Assembly (NCBI RefSeq): GCF_022984075.1
Contig: NZ_JALAAD010000001.1
Location: forward strand, 1,158,455 to 1,222,454
Direction of reading: 5' to 3'
Source of the DNA: Synechococcus sp. C9
Lineage (GTDB): Bacteria > Cyanobacteriota > Cyanobacteriia > Gloeomargaritales > Gloeomargaritaceae
Length of the DNA stretch: 64,000 nucleotides
Below are positions 44,141 through 54,182 of this stretch, piece after piece. The position numbers were made by a program, and so were the translations under genes. Under the pieces are notes generated by a model. The model had not been told where the DNA came from and did not search any database. It worked only from the letters and a program-made list of their open reading frames with translations. Each line of letters begins with the position of its first letter. Position 1 is the stretch's first letter.

Positions 44141-44908
44141 CTAACGGTTAGGCATCACCAGCACCGCCACCCCGATCCCACCCAGGTATAATCCGGCAAT
44201 GGCTCCCGCCAAAAGGATTTGCGTCAAGGGGTCCGTAGAAGGAGTTAAAATCGCCCCAATCACCACCGCCGCCAGTACCACATACCGCCAACCCGCCAAC
44301 ATTTGCCGGGGGGAAACCAACCCCAATGCACTTAAAATAAACTGAATGACCGGAATTTGAAACGCCAGACCCGTGCCTAATAATAAGATCAAAATAAATT
44401 CAAAATAACGCTCAATCGACCACAGGGGTTCCACCACATCCGCACCGTAATTCAAGAAAAATTTCAACGCCGCTGGCACCAACACCCCATAGGCAAAGGC
44501 TAACCCCAAAATAAATAAAATGCTGGAACCAAACACCACCGGCGCCAAAATCCGCCGTTCCCGCCGGGTCAAACCCGGTAATACAAACGCAATGATTTGA
44601 TACAAAATCATCGGGCTACTGAGAATCAAGCCACTGTATGCCGCCACCTTCAAAGACACAAAGAAAAATTCCCCCGGCGCCATCTGGAGAAATTTCACCG
44701 GTCCAGCGGGAGCTTCTAAAAACCGTACTAGGGGCTTCACGCCGATAAAACAGCCCACCGTCGCCACCCCAAAAGCCGCCAATGCCCAAAAAATCCGCTG
44801 GCGCAGTTCTTCCAGGTGGTCAAACAGGGACATTTCCACATCATCGGGGGTCTCGTCGAGGGGGTCAACGTCCGCCTCTAAAACCGGCGTGATGGGGTCA
44901 GGAGGCAT
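44141..44908 (-). CDS. tatC: Sec-independent translocase TatC
   Basis: About 255 residues from ATG 44908. Receptor of the twin-arginine pathway. Six membrane helices with the conserved [17 protein letters not shown] at the N-terminus and [21 protein letters not shown]; the acidic N-terminal extension is common in cyanobacteria. No tatA/B gene is adjacent. Confidence 0.95.
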   Translation of the reverse strand: MPPDPITPVLEADVDPLDETPDDVEMSLFDHLEELRQRIFWALAAFGVATVGCFIGVKPLVRFLEAPAGPVKFLQMAPGEFFFVSLKVAAYSGLILSSPMILYQIIAFVLPGLTRRERRILAPVVFGSSILFILGLAFAYGVLVPAALKFFLNYGADVVEPLWSIERYFEFILILLLGTGLAFQIPVIQFILSALGLVSPRQMLAGWRYVVLAAVVIGAILTPSTDPLTQILLAGAIAGLYLGGIGVAVLVMPNR

Positions 44909-44938
44909 GGGCAAAACGCAAAAAATAACACAATATAC

Positions 44939-45391
44939 CTACGATTCTACCAACCAGGGGAAGCTCGCCGGTTGCCAGGGCACCAATTCCTCATTCCCAA
45001 ACCACAGGCTAATTTCCCGTTGCGCCGTTTCAATTGCATCGGAACCGTGGATCAAATTCCGCCCAATGCTGATGCCAAAATCCCCCCGAATCGTGCCGGG
45101 TTCCGCCGTGAGCGGGTTGGTTGCCCCAATCATTTTCCGGGCAGCCGCTACCACCCCCTCCCCTTCCCAGACCATTGCCACCACGGGACCCGAAGTGATA
45201 AACGCCACTAAACCGGGGAAGAAAGGACGTTCCCGATGCACATCGTAATGCTTTTCCGCCAATTCTTTCGAGACCCGCATCAATTTCAGCCCCACCAAGG
45301 TAAACCCTTTGGCTTCCAACCGGCGGATAATTTCCCCCACCAATCCCCGTTGCACCCCATCCGGCTTAATCGCCAAAAATGTCCGTTCCAT
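44939..45391 (-). CDS. ndk: Nucleoside diphosphate kinase
   Basis: 150 residues. Balances nucleoside triphosphates. N-terminus [20 protein letters not shown]; the phosphorylated histidine is in [14 protein letters not shown]. Complete and typical length. Ends 30 bp upstream of tatC on the same strand. Confidence 0.97.
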   Translation of the reverse strand: MERTFLAIKPDGVQRGLVGEIIRRLEAKGFTLVGLKLMRVSKELAEKHYDVHRERPFFPGLVAFITSGPVVAMVWEGEGVVAAARKMIGATNPLTAEPGTIRGDFGISIGRNLIHGSDAIETAQREISLWFGNEELVPWQPASFPWLVES

Positions 45392-45471
45392 ACCCTGCCT
45401 CGCACATTACCTTTTGAATTGTATCCAAGTTGGTTCCAAGCGGAAGCCCCAGCTAAGCTAGATTAGGACAG

Positions 45472-46908
45472 ATGCGTCACGGTGCCATGAACCCCACAGC
45501 TTTATTCAATGCGATTGATGTGCCCGCCGACTGGATCGGTCTGCGCCTGGTGCGGGAAACCACCCACAGCCACCATCTCCGGGACGGACACCCCCAGGGA
45601 CATGGACGGGAGACCACCTGGGGCGCCATGGTCGAGGTCAGTGTCCAGGGAACTCTCAGCTACTGCGCCACCCCCCAAATTACCCCGGACGGGATTCGCC
45701 AAGCCGCCACCCTCGCCTACGAGCAAGCGAAATCCCTGACCCCCCGTACCCATGCCGTTGCCGACCGACCGCCAGCGCAGGGACATTACCTCACCCCAGT
45801 AGAACAATCTCAGCGCAATGTAAGTACCAAAGAATTGACCGAACTGCTGGTGAAGGTGTGCCAAACCCTCAAAGTTAGCGATGAAATTGTCTGTACAAAA
45901 GCCAGTTTAGCCAGCACGGAGTCAGAAACCTGGTTTGTGAGTACAAATGGTGCGGATTGGTATCAACAAAAGCATTATATCAGCAATCATTTTGCCGCCA
46001 CTGCCCAAGTGGGAACCGAGGTACAAACCCGCAGTGATCACGGGATGCTCGCCCGTTGTTACCAGGGGGGGCTGGAATGGTTGCTCACGGATGACCTGTG
46101 GGAGCGGGTGCAGCGGATTGGGGAGCAAGCCCTGGAATTGGTGCGGGCGGAAAATTGCCCGGAAATGCGTACCCATTTGGTATTGGCTCCGGATCAAATG
46201 TTATTACAAATCCATGAAAGTGTCGGGCATCCCTTGGAGTTAGACCGGATTTTGGGCGATGAGCGCAACTACGCCGGGTGGAGCTTTGTCACGTTGAATG
46301 ATTTTGGACATTTGCAGTACGGTTCGCCCCTGATGAACATCACCTTTGACCCCACCGTACCGGGGGAATTTGCCAGCTATGCGGTGGACGATACGGGGGT
46401 GAGGGCGCAACGGGAGTATTTAATCAAAAATGGGATTTTGGTGCGGGGTTTGGGAAGTTTAGAAAGTCAAAAACGCTCAGGGGTGCCAGGGGTGGCTTGC
46501 GGACGTGCCTGCTCTTGGAACCGTCCCCCCATTGACCGCATGGCAAACCTGAATTTAGAACCCGGAACTGGCACTTTTCAGGATGTGATCCGGGATATTG
46601 AACAAGGCATCTACATGGAATCGAACCGTTCCTGGTCTATTGATGATTACCGGCGTAAATTTCAATTCGGTTGTGAATATGCCCGCTTAATTGAAAATGG
46701 TCAACTCACCAAAGTGCTGAAAAATCCCAATTATCGGGGTGTCAGTTCCGAATTTTGGCGCAATTTAGTCCGCTTAGGGGGGGCAGAAACCTGGGAAATG
46801 TACGGCTCTCCCTACTGTGGCAAAGGGGAACCCAACCAAGCCATTCGGGTGGGGCATGGTTCGCCCGTAGCGGTCTTTGCCAACGTGGAAGTTTTTGGAG
46901 GTGGGTAA
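45472..46908 (+). CDS. tldD: TldD/PmbA family metalloprotease
   Basis: 478 residues from ATG 45472 (AGGACAG precedes it; ATG 45487 is an alternative). TldD half of a zinc metalloprotease pair. The zinc motif is [18 protein letters not shown], followed by the TldD-type end [18 protein letters not shown]. TldD/PmbA degrade proteins or mature peptides such as microcins. The stop overlaps the start of thrC (TAATG). Confidence 0.92.
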   Translation: MRHGAMNPTALFNAIDVPADWIGLRLVRETTHSHHLRDGHPQGHGRETTWGAMVEVSVQGTLSYCATPQITPDGIRQAATLAYEQAKSLTPRTHAVADRPPAQGHYLTPVEQSQRNVSTKELTELLVKVCQTLKVSDEIVCTKASLASTESETWFVSTNGADWYQQKHYISNHFAATAQVGTEVQTRSDHGMLARCYQGGLEWLLTDDLWERVQRIGEQALELVRAENCPEMRTHLVLAPDQMLLQIHESVGHPLELDRILGDERNYAGWSFVTLNDFGHLQYGSPLMNITFDPTVPGEFASYAVDDTGVRAQREYLIKNGILVRGLGSLESQKRSGVPGVACGRACSWNRPPIDRMANLNLEPGTGTFQDVIRDIEQGIYMESNRSWSIDDYRRKFQFGCEYARLIENGQLTKVLKNPNYRGVSSEFWRNLVRLGGAETWEMYGSPYCGKGEPNQAIRVGHGSPVAVFANVEVFGGG

Positions 46909-47969
46909 TGTGGCAGGGTTTAATTCAGCATTACCAGGAGTATTTACCCGTCACCGAAAAGACACCAATTGTCACCCTTTATGAGGGCAATACCCCCCTG
47001 ATTCCCGTACCCAAAATCGCCAGTTATCTCGGCAAAAAAAATGTGCAGGTCTGGGTGAAATACGATGGGCTAAATCCCACCGGAAGCTTCAAGGATCGGG
47101 GGATGACGATGGCAATTAGTAAAGCCAAAGAGCAGGGAGCCACTGCTGTCATTTGTGCCAGCACGGGGAATACCTCTGCCGCTGCCGCCGCCTATGCCCG
47201 TCGAGCCGGAATGAAGGCGTTTGTGTTGATCCCCGATGGGTATGTTGCCCTGGGGAAGTTAGCCCAAGCCCTGATGTACGGGGCGCAAGTATTGGCAATC
47301 CAAGGCAATTTTGACCAGGCATTAGCCTTGGTGCGGGAGTTAGCCGAAAAATATCCCATTACCTTAGTTAATTCCTTAAACCCTTATCGTTTGGAAGGGC
47401 AAAAAACAGCCGCTTTTGAAGTGGTGGATCAACTGGGCAATGCTCCCGATTGGCTCTGTATTCCTGTGGGTAATGCGGGGAATATTACCGCCTATTGGAT
47501 GGGATTTTGTCAGTATTTTCAGCAGGGTAAATCCCAACAATTGCCCCGGATGTTTGGTTTTCAAGCCGCTGGTGCCGCCCCCATTGTCCACAATCAACCG
47601 GTGCCGAAACCGGAAACCGTGGCGACGGCGATTCGGATTGGCAACCCGGTCAATTGGCAGAATGCGATTGCCGTTCAAGAGGCGAGCCAAGGGGGTTTTT
47701 ATGCCGTCAGTGACCAGGAAATTTTAACCGCCTATCAACTGTTAGCCCAGGAAGAAGGGATTTTTTGCGAACCCGCCAGTGCCGCCTCCATTGCCGGTTT
47801 ATTTCACATCCAAGACCAGATTCCCGAAGGAATACGCATCGTCTGTGTACTGACGGGGAACGGTCTCAAGGACCCGGACAGTGCCATTGCCCGGGGACAA
47901 CAACAACTCTCGCAAGGGATTCCGCCGGAGCGGGATATTTTGGCGCAGGCAATGGGGTTATTGGGGTAG
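46908..47969 (+). CDS. thrC: Threonine synthase
   Basis: 353 residues. Last step of threonine synthesis, PLP enzyme. ATG 46908 overlaps the tldD stop, with GGAGGTGGG as a strong ribosome-binding site. PLP lysine in [11 protein letters not shown], substrate loop [14 protein letters not shown], phosphate-binding [12 protein letters not shown], and [11 protein letters not shown] near the end. Length matches the shorter bacterial type. Confidence 0.96.
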   Translation: MWQGLIQHYQEYLPVTEKTPIVTLYEGNTPLIPVPKIASYLGKKNVQVWVKYDGLNPTGSFKDRGMTMAISKAKEQGATAVICASTGNTSAAAAAYARRAGMKAFVLIPDGYVALGKLAQALMYGAQVLAIQGNFDQALALVRELAEKYPITLVNSLNPYRLEGQKTAAFEVVDQLGNAPDWLCIPVGNAGNITAYWMGFCQYFQQGKSQQLPRMFGFQAAGAAPIVHNQPVPKPETVATAIRIGNPVNWQNAIAVQEASQGGFYAVSDQEILTAYQLLAQEEGIFCEPASAASIAGLFHIQDQIPEGIRIVCVLTGNGLKDPDSAIARGQQQLSQGIPPERDILAQAMGLLG

Positions 47970-47983
47970 GTGAAATAATTACA

Positions 47984-48637
47984 ATGCCATTACAGGTAAC
48001 CCAGGTCTCAGGGCACCGGCTGACCATCAATCGGGAGACTCTTGCCGAGGGGGTCAGGGTACTAACTCGGCGGGACCGGGTGTTAGCGCAGGTGTACGAG
48101 CAGGTGCCAACCCCACCCCTTTGGTTGCGACCACCGGGACTTGCTACCCTCGTGCAAATTATTCTGGAGCAACAGGTTTCTCTCAAGTCCGCCCAGGCTA
48201 CGTTTAACCGCTTACAACATATCTGTCAGCCCTTATCTCCCCAAAGCTTATTAACCTTAACCCCTGAGCAGTGGCGTGCCTGTGGCATCAGTCGGCAAAA
48301 AAGCAATTATCTATGTCATTTAGCGAGGGCTTTGGAAGCAAAAACCCTTGATTTAGAGGCATTAATGGCTTGCGATGATGAACTCGTATATCAACAATTA
48401 ACCCAAATTCGGGGCATTGGCACCTGGACGGCGAACATTTATTCACTCATGGCACTCGCCCGTCCTGATGTTTGGCCGACGGGAGATTTAGCCCTCGTGG
48501 TCAGCCTCAATCAACTGTATGGTTTGCCCGATAAATCTCAGGAAAAAGAACGGCAGGCAATCATTACATCCTGGCGACCCTGGCGGGCGGTGGCGGCTCG
48601 TTTATTGTGGCAATATTATCTGCACGTACTTCGCTGA
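47984..48637 (+). CDS. AlkA-type DNA-3-methyladenine glycosylase
   Basis: 217 residues from ATG 47984. Base-excision repair of alkylated purines. Helix-hairpin-helix LTQIRGIGTWTANIYSLMAL, followed by the catalytic aspartate in WPTGDLALVVSLNQ. TLVQIILEQQVSLKSAQATF is the conserved substrate helix. Follows thrC by 14 bases and may be co-transcribed. Confidence 0.9.
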   Translation: MPLQVTQVSGHRLTINRETLAEGVRVLTRRDRVLAQVYEQVPTPPLWLRPPGLATLVQIILEQQVSLKSAQATFNRLQHICQPLSPQSLLTLTPEQWRACGISRQKSNYLCHLARALEAKTLDLEALMACDDELVYQQLTQIRGIGTWTANIYSLMALARPDVWPTGDLALVVSLNQLYGLPDKSQEKERQAIITSWRPWRAVAARLLWQYYLHVLR

Positions 48638-48644
48638 GCATATC

Positions 48645-49481
48645 CTAACGGAGATTCTGTAAACGCCAAATCAACAGACCAAAAACCAAGGTAAATAGCA
48701 CCACAGCGGCGGCGGCGGCATAGCCTAAATCAAATTGATTAAACGCCTGGTCATAAACATAGTAAACCAGGATATTGGTGCGATTCAAAGGCCCACCCCC
48801 GGTCATCACATAAACCGGTTCAAAACTGCGTAACGTGAATAGGGTGGTGGTGATGGCTACCAAAATTAACGTGGGTCGCAGATTCGGAATTGTAATATAC
48901 CAAAATTGTTGCCAAGCATTGGCTCCATCTAAGCAAGCCGCCTCATATTGGGTGGGGGGAATTGTTTGTAAACCAGCTAAAAAAACCACCAAATTAAAGC
49001 CAATTTGATGCCAAACACTGACCATAATTAAAGCCAACATCGCACTGCCTGGTTCACTCAGCCAGGGGATAGAGAGGCCCAACAGTTGATTCACTGGGCC
49101 TTGGGTTTGCAATAACCACCGAAAGGCTAACCCAGCGGCGACCAGGGAGATAATCGAAGGTAAAAAATAAAGCAATCGCCATAGTCCCTGCGCCCAAATT
49201 CCTTGATTTAATAAAACCGCTAAAACCAAGGGTATAATTATCGCCGGAATGACTGTGCCCACTGTGAAAATAGTGGTGTTGGTCAAGACTTGCCAAAAGT
49301 CCGTATCTGTGAACAAACGCACATAATTTTCTAAGCCAACCCAATGGGAACCGAAACGGGTCAATGTTCCCTGGGTAAAACTTAAACCCAACAGATAAAC
49401 CATCGGCCAAAATGAAAATAATCCCAGGATCGCCAGAGCGGGAAATAGCATTAATCCGGTGAGCCAGCGGGGTAGATTCAT
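48645..49481 (-). CDS. Sugar ABC transporter permease (MalF-like)
   Basis: 278 residues, six membrane helices. The cytoplasmic EAA loop is EAACLDGANAWQQFWYITIPNLRP, typical of MalF/UgpA-type permeases for sugars or glycerol phosphate. No binding protein, second permease or ATPase lies beside it, so the rest of the transporter is encoded elsewhere or outside this window. Confidence 0.9.
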   Translation of the reverse strand: MNLPRWLTGLMLFPALAILGLFSFWPMVYLLGLSFTQGTLTRFGSHWVGLENYVRLFTDTDFWQVLTNTTIFTVGTVIPAIIIPLVLAVLLNQGIWAQGLWRLLYFLPSIISLVAAGLAFRWLLQTQGPVNQLLGLSIPWLSEPGSAMLALIMVSVWHQIGFNLVVFLAGLQTIPPTQYEAACLDGANAWQQFWYITIPNLRPTLILVAITTTLFTLRSFEPVYVMTGGGPLNRTNILVYYVYDQAFNQFDLGYAAAAAVVLFTLVFGLLIWRLQNLR

Positions 49482-49515
49482 GGGGGAAATTCTATCGAGA
49501 CTTTTACAGTATTAT

Positions 49516-49563
49516 AGTTACAGCCATCCTCACTGAATTGAGAACAGGGGTCGCAGGGGCACC
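49516..49563. repeat. Family A repeat fragment
   Basis: TTACAGCCATCCTCACTGAA then CAGGGGTCGCAGGGGCACC; only the left half is present. Confidence 0.55.
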
Positions 49564-49752
49564 TCAAAATGCCGGTTATGGGGATCGATTTAAGAAGAAA
49601 GTCAAAGATTTGATCCTAGAAGCCAAAGCCAATCACAATGCGGTGGCAGAAGAAACCAGCAAGAAGAATGACGAAGCGGATAACATCCCCATACCAGTCT
49701 TTTATTCCAGTTTTTGGGGACATACGTTCAAAAATCAAACGGATCAACTTTT

Positions 49753-49855
49753 TAAGGGTATCTCTAAAAATCGGTCGCAGGGGTTGGTTTTCGATAACAT
49801 AGGCATTTTAGCCAGATCACCTTCAATGGGTGCAAATAAATAGAGTTGCCCAAAA
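49753..49855. repeat. Family B MITE-like repeat
   Basis: TAAGGGTATCTCTAAAAA at left, AATAAATAGAGTTGCCCAAA at right; the hairpin core is shortened. Confidence 0.7.
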
Positions 49856-50014
49856 TACCAACATAAAAAGATGGAATTACTCAGTAAGCGGTTTTCCCCT
49901 AATTATACACAGGCTGATTCCCTGGTTCTGCTCAAGCGCTTTCTCAATCCAGGCAACCCCTGATGTACCCATTCCAGGGCATAATAATCAAGTGAATATG
50001 CTTGTGGAAATCCA

Positions 50015-50491
50015 ATGGCAATCGAACAATTAACCCGTGGGCAGGCGTGGCTCCAGGAGGTTCTGAAATTGATGGGGATACCGGCATCGGTGACCCTTGA
50101 CCCCCAACGGCAATGGCTGGTGATTGACACCCAAGACCCCCCAATGGTCAATGCGCTCCTGGGCGACCAAGGGACGGTGTTGGATGCCCTGCAGTATTTG
50201 GCAAATGTGAATCTGAATCTGCATCTGCCGCCGGAGGAGCAATTTCCCTTTACCATCGAACTGGCTGGGTATCGGGCAAAACGCCAGCAGGAATTGGCAA
50301 ATCTCGTCAGTCAAGTCGCCGCCCAGGTGCGTTCTACGGGGCAGGAAGTCGCCATCCCCAACCTCTCCGCCGCTGAACGTCGTCAGGTGCATACCCTCTT
50401 CCAGCAGTACCCGGACTTGGAAACGGTCAGCCGGGGTCAAGAACCGGAGCGGTATCTGGTGGTCTTACCCAAAACCAACACGCTAAGCTAA
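50015..50491 (+). CDS. KhpB/Jag-like RNA-binding protein (KH-R3H)
   Basis: 158 residues. A KH-like domain at the N-terminus (about 15-70, LGDQGTVLDALQYLANVNLN) and an R3H domain (about 115-155, LSAAERRQVHTLFQQYPDLE, then GQEPERYLVV). Jag/KhpB proteins bind small RNAs and mRNA. No yidC gene is adjacent, unlike in firmicutes. psb28 follows 24 bp downstream. Confidence 0.88.
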   Translation: MAIEQLTRGQAWLQEVLKLMGIPASVTLDPQRQWLVIDTQDPPMVNALLGDQGTVLDALQYLANVNLNLHLPPEEQFPFTIELAGYRAKRQQELANLVSQVAAQVRSTGQEVAIPNLSAAERRQVHTLFQQYPDLETVSRGQEPERYLVVLPKTNTLS

Positions 50492-50515
50492 ACAAACGGT
50501 TTTTTGTAGGTGGTT

Positions 50516-50857
50516 ATGGCTTCTATTCAGTTTATCCGGGGGTTGGACGAAGAAACGGTGCCCGAAGTGTACCTGACCCGGGCGAAGGATGGCACGAATG
50601 GGACGGCACGGTTCCGCTTTGACCAGCCACGGGCGTTTGACCGGGCGGATGCCAGTATTGGCGACATTACCGGGATGTACCTGGTGGATGATGAGGGGGA
50701 GTTGGTGACCCGGGATGTGAACGCTCGGTTCTTGAATGGGAAACCCCAGGCGATTGAAGCCCGTTACATCATGCGTTCCCCCGAAGAGTGGGACCGGTTT
50801 ATGCGTTTTATGGAACGGTACGCCCGGGATATGGGGTTGGAATTTAGCAAAGCCTAG
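50516..50857 (+). CDS. psb28: Photosystem II assembly protein Psb28
   Basis: 113 residues from ATG 50516. Binds transiently to the CP47-containing PSII intermediate and protects it during assembly and repair. Begins [20 protein letters not shown], with [11 protein letters not shown]-like strands and the end [16 protein letters not shown]. Found only in oxygenic phototrophs. Its stop overlaps the ctpA stop by four bases (50854-50857). Confidence 0.96.
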   Translation: MASIQFIRGLDEETVPEVYLTRAKDGTNGTARFRFDQPRAFDRADASIGDITGMYLVDDEGELVTRDVNARFLNGKPQAIEARYIMRSPEEWDRFMRFMERYARDMGLEFSKA

Positions 50858-52173
50858 CCAGGATTGCGCCCCGGTTGGGGAGTGCGGCTTTGGTTGCTGG
50901 CGGGTTTGGGTGGGGTACCGGCGGTGGTTTTGGTCAATAGTTCCACGGCACGGGCGTAGGCGGGGTCCCGGCTCATCGTGGTGTCCGCTGGGCGTTGGGC
51001 GAGGGCTTGCCGTTGGGCCCGGGAAATTTCCACGGTGACGTTGGGGCTAATGCCTTTGCGGGCGATGTCCCGACCGGAGGGGGTGTAGTAGTGGGCAATG
51101 GTGACCGCCAGACCGGAACCGTCACTGAGGCGATGCACGGATTGCACCAGGGCTTTGCCAAAGGTGGGACTGCCCACCACCACCGCCCGTTTGTGGTCCT
51201 GCAAGGCACCCGCCACGATTTCACTGGCACTGGCGGATTGGTGATCCACCAGGATGGCGAGGGGTTCCCGGGCAAAGGCGGTACCATTGGCATTGAAGAC
51301 TTCCCGCTCCCCTTGCCGCCCCACGGTGCTGACGATCCGTCCCCGATCCAGCCACATGCGGGTAATTTCGATGCTGGAACTGAGCAGTCCGCCGGGATTG
51401 CCCCGTAAATCCAGGACGTAGGCTTGGGCACCCTGCCGTTGTAGGGATTGGATCGCCTGCCGCATTTGTTCCGTGGCGTGGGCGTTGAATCCCTGGAGGC
51501 GAATTAAGCCAATGGCACGCCCCTGCTCCTTTTTCAGCGCATAATCCACGATTTTGGTTTCAATCCACGCCCGGGTGACCTGGAGGGGGATGGTTTCGTT
51601 GGCTCGGCGAATTTCCAGCCGTAATACAGTTCCCACGGGACCCCGGATCAGCTTGCTGGCATCCTCCAGGGTCATGCCCTTGGCACTGCGACCGGCTACG
51701 GAGACCAATTCATCCCCAGGGCGAATCCCCGCTTTAGCCGCCGGGGAATTTTCCACCACATCGGCGATGAGAATGCGTTTTTCTTCCCGTTCTTCATCCA
51801 GTTTTAACCGTACCCCCACCCCGGAAAACTCCCCCGCCGTTTGGTTGGCCAGGGCTTGAAATTCCTGGGGGTCGAGAAAGCGGGTGTAGGGGTCGCCCAG
51901 TTTGCTAATTTCTGCCCGTAAGGCGGCGTAGGCCTGGGCGGTGGTGCTATATTCCTTTGTCAGCAAATCCTGCCGCACCTGTTGCCAATTCACCCGGTTG
52001 AATTTGGGGTCCACGTAGTGGGTGTTGATGATCTGCCACGCCTCATCCAAAATCCCTTTGGGGCTGTTTTCCAGGGGGGTTTGGGCCCCCAAGGGCATGG
52101 CCAGCCCGACGGTGGTTAGCCCTAGCCATAGCCCTATCCATGATGGTTTGATTGGTTGTTTGGTTCTATCCAT
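50854..52173 (-). CDS. ctpA: Carboxy-terminal processing protease CtpA
   Basis: 439 residues from ATG 52173. Signal peptide (about 8-32, ending PLGAQ), PDZ domain (about 90-175, [18 protein letters not shown]...[10 protein letters not shown]), then the S41 protease with the catalytic serine in [14 protein letters not shown] and lysine in [19 protein letters not shown]. CtpA trims the D1 C-terminus in the lumen so that the manganese cluster can form; paralogues exist, so the exact one is inferred. Faces psb28 tail to tail. Confidence 0.94.
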   Translation of the reverse strand: MDRTKQPIKPSWIGLWLGLTTVGLAMPLGAQTPLENSPKGILDEAWQIINTHYVDPKFNRVNWQQVRQDLLTKEYSTTAQAYAALRAEISKLGDPYTRFLDPQEFQALANQTAGEFSGVGVRLKLDEEREEKRILIADVVENSPAAKAGIRPGDELVSVAGRSAKGMTLEDASKLIRGPVGTVLRLEIRRANETIPLQVTRAWIETKIVDYALKKEQGRAIGLIRLQGFNAHATEQMRQAIQSLQRQGAQAYVLDLRGNPGGLLSSSIEITRMWLDRGRIVSTVGRQGEREVFNANGTAFAREPLAILVDHQSASASEIVAGALQDHKRAVVVGSPTFGKALVQSVHRLSDGSGLAVTIAHYYTPSGRDIARKGISPNVTVEISRAQRQALAQRPADTTMSRDPAYARAVELLTKTTAGTPPKPASNQSRTPQPGRNPG

Positions 52174-52295
52174 AGCCCACCCACTGTACTCACAAAGAAT
52201 TCTTTTTAATGTAACCCATATTTTTGGGAGTCGCCCCATTTTTCACTTCTTTTCACTTCAGGTTAAAATGGCGTTACCTACTCTATTCGCTTGCC

Positions 52296-52724
52296 ATGAG
52301 TCCCCCGTCCCGACCCTTGGAAGTCACCCCGGAAAATCTGGGGCGCATTTTGGATATTGTTGAGCGTCTCGCCCACGACAACCAGGCGCTCACCCACCAG
52401 GTGGAGTTGCTGATTCAGCAGGTGGAAGATGCCCACAATTGCATTCGGGAATTGTCTAAGCTGATCCGGGAAATCTGGGACAATTTGGAGGGACGCTGGG
52501 ACCGCCTGGAGCAGGGGTTAGAGCATATTGATTCCCAACAGGACGGGTTGCAAGGCCGCTGTGACCATTTGATTACCCTGATGAGCCGCCCGTTTTGGCA
52601 ACAACTCCAGGAAGCCAGTGCCCCGGAATGGATGGTGAAACAGGCCTTTGAGGAATATATCCGCCGGTTGAACCATGCCCTGGAGCAGGAACCGGAATCG
52701 CCGCCGGAAGAGGAACAGGCGTAA
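52296..52724 (+). CDS. Coiled-coil hypothetical protein
   Basis: 142 residues from ATG 52296. Residues 15-95 form a long amphipathic helix with heptad spacing (VERLAHDNQALTHQVELLIQ), and the C-terminus is glutamate-rich. No family known to me. It ends three codons before the CobN-related gene and in the same reading frame (TAA CCC ATG), so the two are probably co-transcribed. Confidence 0.65.
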   Translation: MSPPSRPLEVTPENLGRILDIVERLAHDNQALTHQVELLIQQVEDAHNCIRELSKLIREIWDNLEGRWDRLEQGLEHIDSQQDGLQGRCDHLITLMSRPFWQQLQEASAPEWMVKQAFEEYIRRLNHALEQEPESPPEEEQA

Positions 52725-52727
52725 CCC

Positions 52728-54182
52728 ATGCCCGCTGGCCGTCGGGAACAAATTACTGCTTTGGAAACCCAGGCCGCCGTCTGGGTGGGGCAACTCTTGG
52801 CCGGCGCACCCTACGACCCACCCCCAGGCCCCCAGGCCCAACGGGTTTTGGATTGGGTGAAAACCACCCTTTTGCCCCGGGTACGGCAAACGCCCCAGGA
52901 ATTGACCCATCTCTTGCGGGGGTTACAGGGGCATTATGTGCCCAGTGGGCCAGCGGGGGCACCCACCCGGGGCCGGCCAGAGGTACTGCCCACGGGACGG
53001 AATTTTTACGGGGTGGATGGGCGGGCGATTCCCACGGAAACCGCTTGGCAGGTGGGGCAACGGGGGGCGCAGGCGGTGATTGACCGCTATACCCAAGACC
53101 AGGGGGAATACCCCCGCACCCTAGCCCTGTCCGTGTGGGGAACGGCGACGTTGCGGACGGGGGGGGAGGATTTTGCGGAAGCCCTGGCACTGTTGGGGGT
53201 GCGCCCGGTGTGGGCTGGGCCGAGCCGTCGGGTGGTGGATTTTGAGATTTTGCCCCTGGAGTTCCTGGGTCGCCCCCGGGTGGATGTGACCCTGCGGGTG
53301 TCGGGGTTCTTTCGGGATAGTTTTCCCCACCTGTTGGATTTGTTTGACCAGGCGGTGCGGGCGGTGGCCCAGTTGCCCGAGTCCCCCCAGGAGAATCCTT
53401 TGGTAGGGGTGCAGGGGATGGGATTGCCCCCGGAACAGGTGTACCTGCGGGTATTTGGCCCCAAACCGGGGAGCTACGGGGCGGGACTGCAGGGATTGAT
53501 TGCCGCCCAAAATTGGGAAACCCCTGCGGATTTGGCGACGGCTTTTCTCAATTGGAGTGGCTATGGTTATACCGGCTCAACCTGGGGTGAACCGGCCCGA
53601 GAGGCGCTGATCCAACGGTTACAAAATACGCAAATTGTCTTGCATAACCAGGACAATCGGGAGCATGACATTTTGGATTCGGATGATTATTACCAATTTC
53701 AGGGGGGGTTGAGCGTGGCGATTCGCAGTTTAACCGGCCAGCACCCCATCCTGTATCACGGGGACCACAGCCGCCCCCCTTACCTGAACATCCGCACCCT
53801 CCAGGAGGAAATCCAGCGGGTGTATCGCTCCCGGGTGGTGAACCCCAAATGGATTCAGGCGATGATGCGCCATGGGTACAAGGGGGCGTTGGAATTGGCG
53901 GCTACGGTGGATTATCTGTTTGCCTACGATGCCACCACGGCCTGCGGCAGGGATTATATGTATGCGGGCATGGCCCAAGCGTACCTGCTCGACCCGGCGG
54001 TGCAGGCGTTTTTGCGCCAGGCGAACCCCTGGGCCCTACGGGGGATGGCGGAACGGTTGTGGGAGGCACACCAGCGGGGCCAATGGTCGAACCCGGACCC
54101 AAAGATATTAGCCGCCCTGCGCCATTTGATCCATGAAACAGAAGCCCTCATTGAACAACGGGGACAAACTGCCCCACCGTAG
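52728..54182 (+). CDS. CobN-like cobaltochelatase, C-terminal part only
   Basis: 484 residues matching the last 40% of the large cobaltochelatase subunit CobN (about 1,200 residues): VLPTGRNFYGVDGRAIPTET, LALSVWGTATLRTGGEDFAE, VWAGPSRRVVDFEILPLEF, NQDNREHDILDSDDYYQFQGG and LFAYDATTACGRDYMY. The N-terminal two thirds are absent and the gene before it is an unrelated coiled-coil protein. The frame is open throughout and keeps host codon use, so it is not an obvious pseudogene; a split CobN with the other part elsewhere is plausible. The last 35 bases overlap the convergent cheA gene. Confidence 0.85.
   Translation: MPAGRREQITALETQAAVWVGQLLAGAPYDPPPGPQAQRVLDWVKTTLLPRVRQTPQELTHLLRGLQGHYVPSGPAGAPTRGRPEVLPTGRNFYGVDGRAIPTETAWQVGQRGAQAVIDRYTQDQGEYPRTLALSVWGTATLRTGGEDFAEALALLGVRPVWAGPSRRVVDFEILPLEFLGRPRVDVTLRVSGFFRDSFPHLLDLFDQAVRAVAQLPESPQENPLVGVQGMGLPPEQVYLRVFGPKPGSYGAGLQGLIAAQNWETPADLATAFLNWSGYGYTGSTWGEPAREALIQRLQNTQIVLHNQDNREHDILDSDDYYQFQGGLSVAIRSLTGQHPILYHGDHSRPPYLNIRTLQEEIQRVYRSRVVNPKWIQAMMRHGYKGALELAATVDYLFAYDATTACGRDYMYAGMAQAYLLDPAVQAFLRQANPWALRGMAERLWEAHQRGQWSNPDPKILAALRHLIHETEALIEQRGQTAPP

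Larger units (their letters stand above)
49482..50014. other. Intergenic region with repeat fragments
   Basis: About 530 bases. A family A fragment (49516-49563) and a family B repeat (49753-49855) bracket an open frame at 49538-49843 that is lysine-rich in the middle (DRFKKKVKDLILEAKANHNA) and has no homology I know. It starts in one repeat and ends in the other, so I treat it as non-genic or a gene relic. Confidence 0.45.

Noticed and set aside
49538-49843. 101-codon frame between repeats
   Set aside because: It begins in a family A fragment and ends in a family B repeat; no homology known. Possibly a relic, but not supportable as a gene.
52728-54182. Gene as magnesium chelatase ChlH
   Set aside because: The motifs (GRNFYGVD, SVWGTATLRTGGEDF, NQDNREHDILDSDDYYQF) match CobN more closely than ChlH.
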